This document shows, one piece after another, positions 21,301-33,769 of a stretch of DNA of 37,825 nt. The notes below the pieces were generated by a model. That model worked only from the letters and a program-made list of their open reading frames with translations, did no database searches and was not told the DNA's origin. This DNA is from Hyaloperonospora brassicae. Its lineage: Eukaryota > Oomycota > Peronosporomycetes > Peronosporales > Peronosporaceae. The stretch spans positions 1-37,825 of the forward strand of contig CANTFL010001095.1 in NCBI GenBank assembly GCA_947650285.1, written 5' to 3'. The position numbers were made by a program, and so were the translations under genes. Numbering within the stretch: position 1 is the first letter of the stretch; each line of letters begins with the position of its first letter.

Positions 21301-22497
21301 ATCACTACTCCTAACATCCATTTTAAATTCCATTTAGCATAATATAATAGTACATATGAGTGGAACTTTTAGCATGTATTTTTATCCAGATTATATATAC
21401 ATGAATTGCGACATACTGATGACACATCGAATGCGCTTCCATGTGTCACCACACACATTCTTCGTCCAGATACTCGATGACGAAAATCAGCAGCCCTGGA
21501 CGGAATCGGTATGTTCAAATATTTGAATCTAAACCTTAATAATCCCGTTTCCATTCCGTGGTCAATCAAACTCATCGTCTCATGACACCAGTCAACGTGA
21601 TTTGATCATTTACTCATAAAAGATACCATATCAATTGAAACTGCGCCAGTTAGAATCACGAATCCAGAATAATACATTTTCACGCGGCTAGTACTGGTTG
21701 TTAAATGGTTAAAAATATAAGGTGTCTTCCAAATATTATATTCATTATAGATTACTTCGTGTCGTACACTTAATGGACATTTGTAGTCTTCAAAACTTTA
21801 CGTCTTGACTTTGCCGCTCTTAAGCCACAGGAGTTAAATATTACTCAGACACGTCAGGATGCCTGCTCATGACAGCAAAAGATTGTACCTCTTCATCTAT
21901 CGTTTCTTCATCTGGTAGCTGTTTGACGCCATATGTACTTATCCATTCCCACCCAAAGTATCAATTATTAAATTTTACGATGACAATATGAGTAAAATAA
22001 AACCACTTTGCTTGATATTACTTCTTCCATAACAAAGTAAATTAACACATTTAAAAGGAATTTTATGTACCGATATCGTACCAAATGGCTTAAGCATAAT
22101 CATTTCTGATTACGCATGGCCAAACACGTTCTCTGTCAACTCGATTTTGCACCAGATTTCCATTTTATAGTTCCATTTCTTCTAACTTCCGTGATTACTT
22201 CGTCCTGAAGATGCGTCTACCTATTATCATCAATAGTTATATGGCTAGCATAAACTTTATTCTTGATAAAATTTCCTAGGATTTCTAACTTGTCTATCAA
22301 TAACGATTTTAAGTAGTATTAAAGGCAGCCTTTACCAACTCAATCTATATCCTTAGTAAATACCATTCGTTTGCCGTAATGTAAACTGGTCACTTTGTAG
22401 ATATATTTTGGTAAATAATTGACGGACAATATATCCGTTCCTTAAATAATAGGTCTGTGAGGTCTCCAATCACAACGCTGTAATTGAGCTAGTTCTG

Positions 22498-22690
22498 TCA
22501 ACATAGGCTTGACCGACCCCAGTGGTCGACTGATAAAGCACTTTCACCGGGACCGGAAGGTGTGTAGACCGATACTTGCACAGGGGTACTACGACTACAC
22601 ATCGCCGGAAACTGGAAAACAAAGCCAGGTATGGCAGGTCGTGCTCCTACCTGATTATACCACAAACCTTCTCTCTCTGTCACCATAGGA
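22498..22690 (-). other. isolated GC-richer patch with a short open frame
   Basis: This patch of about 190 nt is visibly GC-richer than its surroundings. Its minus strand holds a 62-codon frame from ATG 22686 to a stop at 22498, with a balanced protein-like composition (segment RPAIPGFVFQFPA, then PSGPGESALSVDHWGRSSL). I do not recognise it. It could be a younger insertion fragment or an old coding remnant in the desert, or chance. Confidence 0.25.
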
Positions 22691-25600
22691 TTGAATCTTT
22701 CATTCTATGATACTATCCATTATCTATCAAGACTAGTTTTGCGTGATTGTTGTATATCGCCTAAATGGAGGTTCATTTACTTAGTCTCTTACTTTATATA
22801 CATATACGCTATGCAAATTATTATTTAATCCAAACGGAGAGCAGAGTCCTTGTCGATGTGAAATTATGTTTGTATTCTTCGATGTCTTTGTACGCCATTT
22901 AGTATACAATTCCAAGCAAGGTTATTTTGCGCAAAAAGCGTCTAAGAAAGGCCTTTATTTGTTATCAAACAGACTTGATGTAGAATACTTTGTTTCGCCA
23001 ACCGATGTCATTCACAATTTGCTGTCTTCATATTATGCACTTTCAATTTTATGCTTTAAATTTTTGTAAGCGTTTGCAAATTTCAAATTATTGTATCTTA
23101 CCATATGTGTTATAGTTTTTAACACATCAGTAGTATGTTGTAGCATGCACAATATTTTCATATTGTCGCTTTGGAACATGTATAGTGCTAATGTCTCGCA
23201 TGGTAGTTTCTATTTATTTATTTGATTGTTTGCATACTTACAATATTTTATCCCTCAAGATACATGACATACTCATACGTCCTCGCAGATAAGTAATCAC
23301 TACCTATAACATGTGATGAAATATATAAAATCAATATTATAAAATAAGACTTGTCATCAATGCTCAGCAATATCAAATAACATGTTACTTTTTTATAATT
23401 TTATTCAGTATAAGCCAGCTTATCTTGAAATGTTTAAGTAATTTATGAGCTAAATTAAAAACGACGCATGTTATCATATCAAAGTGGCATCGCGCACCAA
23501 GCATTTGTCACAAATTCTTTGTTTATTGTAATACACTTAGCATCGTTATTAAAACTTCTTTATCATCGCGATGTTGATATTGTAGTGTAATCGTGCTGCA
23601 GATGTACTATACTTATACGACATAAACTCTGCCTGTACCTAATAAACATAGCCTAATGCCGGCTGGTCGTACATGCATATATTAGCTATTTGCTGTTCAA
23701 TTTGTAGCAAAATAATTATGGCAGAGCACACTTCGTACATAGAATTAGCCCTTGTAAAAAACAAAATATGCAATCGACATTGAAAGCACTTAAGTACCAC
23801 CAGCATGTCCCAAATTATCACGTTGCACACATAAATCGGCATCAAGCTGTTCGTAAATAATATATTACGTTATGCATGTTTTAGTAGACCATTCTTTTAA
23901 TAGAGACATTGTAGCTAAAACAAATTCAGACAGATTATAAATTAGTTTATAATGACTCATCTCATGCCTAGACCATTTCTTTTGCATGTCTATGGGCTGT
24001 TTAATTGCAAGATGTATCGGCATAAAGCACTTTGAAGGCTACGTTGAATTTTATTCTTTTGCAACAATATATCGACAACGTTATTGATACGACATATACC
24101 GCTTAATACTACGTAGTTTTTGCCATGTAATATGTGAATATTAGAACATATGAACGCAGCATAGGGGTAATATTTTACTCGATATTATATTATGCGATGA
24201 AGTCTTATATGTAGTACTAACCGACAGACGTATCAGCTTTAAAATTAACAACACCGTCTTTCTTCGTTTACATCTTAATTGACTAGTCTGTTGTCATAGA
24301 ACGTTTCTAGTCAATCAGGATTAATCGATATGTAACATTTTCGTTTTTCAGCTAACGCACCTACTCACGTTTCCTTAAAACATATGTTACGATAAGGATT
24401 TATCTGTATGTTGTTTCGTATTTTTTGTTTGATGAATGATTTTTTTGTGTATAATAGGTTCAAAAAAAAGGTTAAAGAAAAGAGAAATAATGCCGATTGT
24501 GATCATGCAACACACCTAGGTCGTACAAATCAGACTTGCGACTAATAAACTGATTTTGTATGAATATTACTTGCACGCTAGTGAACAAGTATATTCGCAG
24601 AATCTCGTTTCATTCCTTATGTCATGCGCTTCACCGCCTCGCTGCTATGCCCTATTTATGATTCTGGCTTTTTTGTTAGCCTCTGATTTGACCGCAGAAT
24701 CATTTAGACATTGTATTTTAGGATATACAATCTCGCCGGATACATTGCCAAGCATCGATCCATCGCATATGCAAAGTTTTGTTGCCGTTAATTTAAAGCC
24801 GACTTCTTGCTCTAGTTGTATAATATAAATCTGTTGGACGAATATCAGTTTATATCTCGAGGAAATTTTAACTTAAGCAAATCAAAGATAAAACAATTTT
24901 TATAAAACATTGGCATCGCTGTTGCTTTGGGCAGATCGACGACAATCTTATAGCATAAATAATTAATTTGTCCTCCAAATTGTCACTTTAGGATAAATTC
25001 GTCAGCGGCCTTGTCATGAAAAAGAACTTATTCCTCAAAAATATTGAGGGCTGCTTTTGGTCACCTTTTTAGCCTTTTAAGACGACACTCGCACGTGAGC
25101 GTGCTTCTATGCTCTCCCAAAAATCTATATTCGGTGTTATATCATATTAAAGGTCGTATCATTCAATGTCGTGTGCTACACGATCGATTCGTGTTGTTTT
25201 TGGGTTCATCGCTTTGTTTGTAAAAGAGCGGTAGCCTTAGTTTTCATTTTTAAGGTATTTGCTGAACAGTTAGCTTAATCTTACGTTGTATTGCATTCTT
25301 TTGACGCGACTATTGAACGTTGATGTCTACGTAATTTTGCATCGATTTCTCTATATTGTACATGCCTATTGTTAGGCAGATCAAACCGACACCATCAACG
25401 TTTTAGTGCTCACTATCATCAGGCATCTTATAAATAAGCGCGCTATTGACCCGTTTACATATCGCAGAGCTAAGATAAGGTGAATCAAGAGTGTTTGCTG
25501 CGCTCCTCAGTTGTTTCATGTCGATGTTGTTGCATGAAGATATGAATATGGCAGCGGCTTGCTATAAACGATGTACTACCCCGGTAAAGCAATGCTTCAT

Positions 25601-26221
25601 AATGGGTGTTAAATGGGTCTACATGCACCGTAAATTTCATGACCGCTTATTCTGGCGTGTGTCACGAACACATGTACAAAATCATTACCAGCTATAAATT
25701 GTGGATACGTTTATGCATTCATCATGTAGCCAGATCGAGTTGAAGGCTTCGTGCCCTGTGATAAAAAAGCTGTCACATGGCTTTATTCTCGGATCGCGTT
25801 TGTCACTAATATTTCTTATACGCAGGTCTGAAATTACACGCTTTTAGTGATTAGTTTCACTAGCCGACGCAAAACAACACTGTAATCCCCGCTATTTGTG
25901 ATTTTGCCGTACATATCTAGCACGTTCCAACAGAGACGATAAGTAATTGTAATATAATGACACACTACGCGCTTGTTTCGTGACACATACATGACTGGCA
26001 TGCATTGTCTGCAGATTGATAAGGACCTTCGCAATGTAATTTATTGTGCTAATGTCGACGTGTTTGCAGTGCGCACACGCCTGCCTATAGCCCTGTGATA
26101 CTAGCCTCACTTCCGGATAGTGCACATAACCTTCACGACAATTTTATGATTACCGCAATTGACACCCATTGATCACTAATTGTGTGCTATGGAAGTGCAT
26201 TCTGTTTTCAGTGGTTTATGC

Positions 26222-26240
26222 GAGGGTTCTCGCAACCCTC
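26222..26240. repeat. perfect 7-bp hairpin
   Basis: GAGGGTT (26222-26228) and AACCCTC (26234-26240) are perfect reverse complements around the 5-nt loop CTCGC. It is GC-richer than the surrounding desert. There is no T-run after it and no neighbouring gene, so no role can be assigned. Confidence 0.6.
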
Positions 26241-29200
26241 TGACGCAATCACCATTTGATTTTTGTAGAATACAAAGGTGTATGTATTAAACTATCACCC
26301 AACATTACAAAGGAAAAGGTCATCTATTTCTTACGACAATACTTGCTGATATGGTATAAGGGCTCTATCTGGAGTACCACAGCACAACGATGGTTTAACC
26401 ATGAGATCTTGCATATCCAATGGTTTATTGAAGAGGTTTGCATTTTACGATCGACCATTACCAGAGGCGAAAACTGGAGCATATTCACATTTTACTTAAA
26501 TATCTCAATTTTCAGCCGAGTCGTTATTTTACACCATTATAAAATCTCGCTATCATGTATGCGGACGGGTGTTCACATTTGTCCCTTCATCACGGTGTGA
26601 AGACATCGTCATCGAGAATATACTGATGCGAAAGGTAAGCTTTTGTGTTGCCCAGACTTGCTGACATACGAAGGGATTCTCAAGGTCCTTGCTTCATAAA
26701 ATACTGTGCTCAAGCGGTGTATACATCAGTTGGTACATATATGTTTAGCTAATCATAGCTGTCATGAAGTGTATTGGTCTCGCTTATACTTGAGGTTTGG
26801 CAAGTAAGACCAACGATTAGACGGAAGTCTTCACACATCATTCGAAAACGAGCGACCTATTTCCGAGACTTATATTTTTCTTTTTGACCATAAACTCCAC
26901 ATTCTGGTTAATACATATACGTGAATAACTTACACTCTACTATATAAATATCACAGCAACTCGCCCGGAGAGAGGAGATACATTTTGGTCTAGTGGTTTC
27001 CAAATTGTATCCTGCGCACAAAGTCTGTTAAATTACTATTGATGTCGTTTCTGTCTGAAAGAACCTCTTAGCTGATGTATAAACATAATGTATGTTTTAA
27101 TGAATGATATTACACTCAGTCATGTCTTTTGTCCACGAGCTACCAATGCTCGTTTCTTGTACTCCTATAGTACGTAGGTATCCGATGAGTTAATTTTCTC
27201 TTGAATGGTAATTACATAGCGAAAATAATATGCTGTATTGATATTGTATTTGTATCGACTTCGCTTCTTTAGTTTGAACGCATACCACTCGATATTTATA
27301 TCTACTATTTCAAAGATGTTTCCGATATGAAGATGACGTACATGTAACGTAATCAGTCCATTCTATCATACGCGCCCATATCTTTAATAAATCATCTGGA
27401 CGCACTTGTGCTCACATACTACTATGCTTAACTTCCGTCGATCATTTGACATTTAATCTCCATTTAGACAACATAGTACAGCCTATTCGTAATTTGTACA
27501 GAAATTCTACACGGCATTTTTACGGTGATCTACTTCCACCACTAGTCGAACGATCTATTTTTCCATTATCCGTTATTAATTACCACTATCTTTTGACGAT
27601 GTACATCGCACCATATTAATTGCATTCATTTTTAATACTTTTTATAAATAATCACATCGACGGATATCTCACTTTATCGCAAACTAATAGTTATAGTTCC
27701 ACCGTCGAGTCTCAATTCCACATCATTGATCACACGCTTGCTAGGTTCCGATCAACTTTTCTCTATAAACCGATCCATCTTCGTCGATCAATATCCACTC
27801 TTTGTTTGGTCAGTGTCCCGAAGCGTTTATATTAACTTCCTCGTCTTGGTGTTTGTATATATAAACCAGTTCTTGATTGAAAAATAAGCAATTATGTGCA
27901 TCATATCGGAGCGTCATCCTTAACATAAAACATCTATACTACTTGAGATCATACCTTTGTGTAGTATAAGCGATTTATAATAGACCCGGTTGCACCAATT
28001 CAATCGAGTGGACCAGAGAAATCATGCTGATACTGACCTTTACTCTACATCTGTCTAATATATTTAACTCATGCTTTGTCACAACCGTCTTCGAAAGGGT
28101 GGTACCCGTACGGCGGTTGGCTGTTATACGACTATCGTTTAAGTAATCTTCATTGCGCCGCGTTTTCTCCTCTGGATCATGACGATACACATTCATTTCT
28201 CTTATCTACATCCGCAGTCTTATCAATCAGATCGGCCGAATTTATTCGTCGTCGTACCATATGATTACTCGTTGCGGATCCCTCTGCCAGGATCGGTCAA
28301 AATTGTGCGTCACCGCATCTCTCGATTACTTCTCACTAATTTCTTCGTCACATGATTCGTATTAATCATATGCATGCGCGATGTCGTTAACCACGTCTTT
28401 TTTTATTAGGATCATACTGGACATGCGGTGGCGATCATCGTACTTTCGTATGATCTCGTCGTGAATCAAGACAATCTTTTGGACGCTATTGCGCTTTCCG
28501 GATTATGAATATTAATAAGAACTTGCTCGTGGAGGTCATCGACAGGATATTATATACTACCCAGATATCTTTACAATAATATTCTTCGACCAAGTCCACA
28601 GAAGTAAACGAGGATATGAGCAATTGGCTTTTCGACAACGCTCCCTTACTCTTGTTCTATAATAACAACCAACTCGGCAAGAAGACCTGTCGCAACATCT
28701 TAATAGAAATTCGTCATCACATTTTTCATCACAAAGTTTAGAATTACTATCAGGCGCTGCGTCGTCCACGAAACAAGAAATGACGGAATGCACTAGTCTG
28801 GCTCTAAAGGTTCAACAAGATCAGATGGTTCTTTATTGTCAACATCAAAGCGTCATACTCGGCCGTTTATAGTCTGAGCCTCGATATAGGGTTCAGACAG
28901 AACCTCCTTATAGCGATCACGATGCGCTATAGAGCATATTGAACTTAAAGTAGACGGACCAATTTATAAATGACTAAACATATCTTCGTTAGCTATTAGG
29001 TAGTCACTAGCGCGTAGGTTCGCCTCTCTGTCAGCGATGCACGAGATCGCGTAAGATCCGACCGTCGAGGGATTGAAGAATATTAACGACCTTATTTAGC
29101 TAGTAGATCGTTATGCAGAGATAAAAATATTGACAATATTTCATGAGCAAACTAACTATAGACGGACCCATCTTTAGACATACACCTCTATATTGGATCA

Positions 29201-32200
29201 GCATACACAGGTGAAAAAAAGTTCAGGCCGAACTCGACTTCCAGTCGCTAAGAAAATTAGTTTACGGCAATTATTGACTTTATAGGCTCAAAATGGCGCC
29301 GCAATCCGTCCGCTCTACCATTTCGGAATTTTAAAGTAGTAAATAAACTCTGACGCTCTCACTTTCTTCCTTTCTACTTTCGGAACTCCCATAGGTGGAT
29401 AAGACTTAAACTGGTTACCTTACTTTAAGCCTCTATCCTTTATCGAATCAAACAATTATTCATTTACTGCCTATAAAACATGTTTTGGTTTACCATTTCC
29501 AGTCAAATACCATCCCTCTTTATGCCGGCGCCTCGTGGCTAGGAAACAGAATTTCTTGGACAATTAACAATCATTGTGACAAACCTTACTTTTCGGTTTT
29601 ACAGGATTCATTTTGCTAAAAGGCAATGGTCTAAGTTTTGCGTTCGTTCTAAATCGTTGACTAAACTGTCTCAATATCCTATTTACAAACTAAACTTGCG
29701 GTATATGTTATTTGAATGCCGCCGAACTTTATTACAAAAAGCGACATATACGTTAGGGTTAATAAGACATATAGTACAGCAGAGGTTGTTGTATTACATC
29801 TAGCTCGGACAAAAGTTTCGCTCCAATCGTTAGTATATCCGAGGTGTGCCTATTATTATTATTTTTCTTCTTAAATTTACTTTTTTACCAACGATTATAA
29901 ACCCATTCTATTTAAAGATTTAATGATTGGTTGCTTCTTTACCAAAATCAATGAAAACAATTTTGATCTTTGCCTAATCATATTACTTGCACGTGCGTAT
30001 AAGTCTTGAGATAGATTTGTTCTCCTACCTCTCTCGCAATTTTAGGATCTTACAGCACCATTATCATTTGGTAATTACTTGTTTTCGGGAAGAATGAGCA
30101 TCTAGTCTGACGTCCATCGCGCAAGTATAAAAAACTATGCATTCAATTGCTTCGAAAATATATATTATTCCCGCTTTTATTGTCACTGTTGTCATGAAGG
30201 CTTAATAAAAAGACGTGGCACGTATCGGCTGGAAAAATAAATGCTATCATTAGTGGCAATTTAAAATCTCTTCACGCATTTATGGTCTCGGTTGATCGGT
30301 TATATTGCTTCCGTAACTTCGCCGAATGACTAGCAGCAGATTAAGCGACTCTACTCATGATATCGGATGCTATGATGGTTCCCTGTAGCTAATTTGGATG
30401 GCATAATTGCAGATTATTGCGATCAGAACATCTAGCTTGATTTTTCTTCTTCCATTCACCCCATTAAAATTGCACGTAGTACTCATATATTGGCCGGATC
30501 ACACATCCCACTAATTTAGTATGCGTCGTGTGAACGTGGAACGTGCGTGAAATGTAACATTCTTTGACGCTCCAAATTTTAGATCGGTACTTTTATACTT
30601 TCCGCCTCATTAATAGTTCGATTGCGCAAACTATGCTTGCTTTCCTGATATCGTCTACGCTAAGTATTGAAAGTGTAATATCCACCTCAACAGAAGCTGA
30701 TCTATATTCTTCACATAATTTCATATCCATTGTCATCGTAAGCTGGCTTTTTGCTCTACTCACCACTTTTCAAATTCATGTTGCGTTGCAAGTCGGTAAC
30801 TCGACCTGGAATAAATAAATCGAATTCATTATTCAATAGTAGCTTTTACATTCATACTTAGATTCACACAACAACTAAACTTTAACGCGTATGCTACTGT
30901 CATCCAGACACGCATATGATCTCCGTACCATTTTTCACCTGTCGATACATATGTGTGATTTATCCAAACTCCTAATTTAGTGATGTTCCTCCCCTTCATG
31001 TAATTTCATCACTTCAAAATGCTTTTTATTTCCCAGATCTTATTTGATTTGGTCATCAACGCCCAACAATCATTTATATCGTCCTATCCCATTCATACAT
31101 AATTGATATATTATTCACCATTAGATTAAATCAATCGTCTTTCCTTCCATGATGCGTCATTTTGATGAAAAATAGGTCTACGTATCGATTTACTCCATCA
31201 TTTCTTCTCTTTAAATCATTCCTTCAGCTGTCTTCAGGTAGCGAATTCTGATCGAAGTCAGGTATACATTTTAATATACCATTTGGTTGTCTGAACTATC
31301 GAAACAATTTTCACGCGCACAACATAGAAAAAGTGCACAGGAGAAAAATTGGTGCGGTTTTCAAAGAAATGCATGATGGACTCATATATCTGCCACATTA
31401 CAAGGACCGGACGATAAACTTGCGCTCTCAGTCCTATTCATCGCGTTTCAAACTTTATTCAAACAAGAATAAAAGCGTCAATCTCATAAGCTATGTTTTT
31501 TATTATTATAACGATCACCTTTATCTCACATCTCATCATAAACTACCTTTTAGTACTAATCTTGCGCTGATGCGGTCTCTGTCCCGGATATGTACATCTC
31601 TTTTAATACAGTCTCGCGTTCTTAAAGTTTTAGCGGTATGCACTTGTCTAAATTTAAGTGAGTAGTCCACACATTGTTAATTAAAGTTGCTTTCGGCGCA
31701 TTCAATTTAGGGTATTTTTAAATTGAAGCCGAGCTTCCTGCATGCTCATCCTAGTGTTGCGACTAAAGCAAACTACAAATTGACTGCTCTTTTCAACCTT
31801 TAAAGTGTTACTTCTGACGTCCTGTTTGCTAAAATCGTTGTATCAAGGCAGCTTGTAAACCTGCCCTTCAACATTATATTATGCTTGTATATTTTGACAT
31901 AAACGTGGGATATGATCATCCATTCGTGAGTCACTCACACCAAAGCGTCAATATACGTACTTTATTCCTTTGCTCTCGGCAAATGCTTAGGCTTATCTAA
32001 ACGAGCTTGAATGAGAATCACATACCCTGACGTAGATCGACCCAAATCAGTAATTCGACGATATCTTTTAACGATTATGACAGCGAATAAATGTAATGTA
32101 CGATAACGGTATAAAAAAATACGTAGTTCCAGACATTTTCGCGATTAGACTTACCTCATTTAATGTCCATAACAGTGTCGCATTCGATACAGCCATCCGA

Positions 32201-32950
32201 ATAATTTGTATGCTTCTGGAACCCCCTCGCCACAAGAAACGCTACCTCATTATTTATTATGTCCTTTCCAGGCAGAAATAACCTACTACTTGGCAAGCAT
32301 CCGAATAGCTCAGTATTCTTTATATGCACCCTTACTTTTGCCATCAGGGAAATATACCATTTCGATCCTTCAAATCTTCTGTGATGTCGACCAATCATAT
32401 AGTCACCTATCCTCATGTTTAGCGTATACGTTCACAATTTAAGCTTACAATTAAAGAAATGATGTTCGAATCAATACATTGTTCTCTCAAACATATCTTA
32501 TAATAATGATATAGCGATTCTTTAGCTTCGCATCGCATACCTGTGTTATCCTCGGAGGTAATATTTTGGCTCAGCTGTGAACCCAAATGATGATGTGTCT
32601 ATTTTGGATAGATCTCTTGACTTCTAAATTAAACTACCGATCCGACTATACAATAGTCATCAAGATATCCGATCGATTACAATAAGTCAAATTATGGACA
32701 TATTTTATCGATGTAGCATACGTTCTCTCAATCTTTTGCAATGCTACGCTCACCAGCCGTTTTCGATTTATTTTTTCTTTCGTGGCGAAGTGCTTAGCAG
32801 AATGGTGTACCTGGAGGCCAGCGCATAGAAGGAACAAAGTTTTGCCACTCGGGGTAAAGGTAAAAAGCAGAAAGGGGTCACGAAGGCGAAGAGACCTGTA
32901 TAGGAGAAGACTACCAACACATACCGAGATAATTATCATCAGAACTAAAC

Positions 32951-33135
32951 GGTACTGAAAGGTCTCGACCACGGTCCCTCATCTGAAAGGTCGGTCCCTT
33001 AAGGGGAATTCCGATCCCTCAAGGTGGAACTTTAGGCACTCGTGGTGGACCTCGGCCCTTCAAGGTGGAACTTGGTCCCTGCAAGGTGACCCTCGGTACT
33101 TTAAGGTGGATGTAGGTCCCTGCTAGGTGGACCTC
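32951..33135. repeat. degenerate minisatellite, about 9 copies of a 20-nt unit
   Basis: About nine adjacent units of 19-22 nt, with consensus close to GGTCCCTCAAGGTGGACCTC. Examples are GGTCCCTTAAGGGGAATTCC, GGCCCTTCAAGGTGGAACTT and GGTCCCTGCTAGGTGGACCTC (the last written here as GGTCCCTGC then TAGGTGGACCTC). The unit is not a multiple of three, so it does not encode a peptide repeat. The array abuts the LTR-like sequence at 33147, and in that element's minus-strand orientation it would lie just inside the internal region. Copies differ from one another, so the array is not freshly amplified. Confidence 0.85.
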
Positions 33136-33146
33136 GAATCCCTTAC

Positions 33147-33769
33147 TGTAAATCCTACTCTTGTCCATATAAATCAGGAATACAGCACGAGGTAAGTATA
33201 CAGTAACGGGTGTAAATGAAAGGAATATATCTTATACAACTCGATCTGAGATCTTCATGGCATCTCTTCTTCTTATGTAAGGGGGCTTCCCCTTGTCCTG
33301 CACGCCTGTTTCGGGGAACGAGTACACTTTCCCTCTCCCATGAAAGACAAATTCGTGGCAACATCAAGTCCAAGTAGAACCTTAGGAATTATTCGGTCTG
33401 TGGTTTCGTCAAGTAGCGCCCCCAATATCCACTATCGGAAGCGGACTACCAACTTAGCGGGGAGGAACCACGGTAAAATCCAGGACGTAAACACCACTGT
33501 GATTACTCAAACGCCTAAATCGACCAGCTACTTGAAGGATTTGGTTCTAAGCCCACTCACGATCAAGTCTATTGAGGGGCCACCTAATGGCCCACCCAGT
33601 GAAGCATGTCCAATCGGGGCTCAAGTTCTAACACTGCCATGGCCAACACATCTCAGTCTCCATCCGAGTCTACCGAAAGGTAAAACTTGCTAGCCGACAG
33701 GTACACAAGGTGAGTCAAGTCTATACGCGGCATCGGAAAATCCCCCCCTCATAAGCCGGCAGTCCGACA
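33147..33769 (-). mobile_element. possible LTR of a retrotransposon (minus strand)
   Basis: This GC-richer block in AT-rich surroundings reads on the minus strand from TGTCGGACTGCCGG to GGATTTACA, so it has TG...CA ends and is about 620 nt long. A TATA-like TTACATAAG (around 33272-33280), followed by a purine-rich GAAGAAGAG start-like segment and a pyrimidine-rich stretch (ATTCCTTTCATTTACAC), resembles the promoter and R region of Gypsy-type LTRs. No partner LTR, primer-binding site or polyprotein was found, and no flanking target duplication was clear. The + strand carries a 117-codon frame at 33340-33693 (Ser/Pro-rich) that is probably incidental. The type and the exact ends are inferences. 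Confidence 0.35.

Larger units (their letters stand above)
18339..32740. other. long AT-rich gene desert
   Basis: No gene is supportable over about 14.4 kb. The longest frames, for example 26256-26600 (+, 114 codons) and 31333-31665 (+, 110 codons from a GTG), lack recognisable motifs and are of chance length for this composition. Small structures seen: a hairpin at 26222-26240; an inverted repeat ACGTGTC/GACACGT at 18911-18917 and 18927-18933; a short AT run at about 20610-20622; and a GC-richer patch at about 22498-22690. No CRISPR, tRNA, rRNA or paired long terminal repeats were found by reading. Confidence 0.55.

Noticed and set aside
26256..26600. 114-codon frame in the desert
   Set aside because: It has no recognisable motif, and frames of this length are expected a few times by chance at this AT content.
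32646..32972. RxLR-effector candidate (hydrophobic start followed by RSLR)
   Set aside because: The frame starts at GTG, RSLR follows the hydrophobic part immediately, there is no EER motif, and the array at 32951 overlaps the start.
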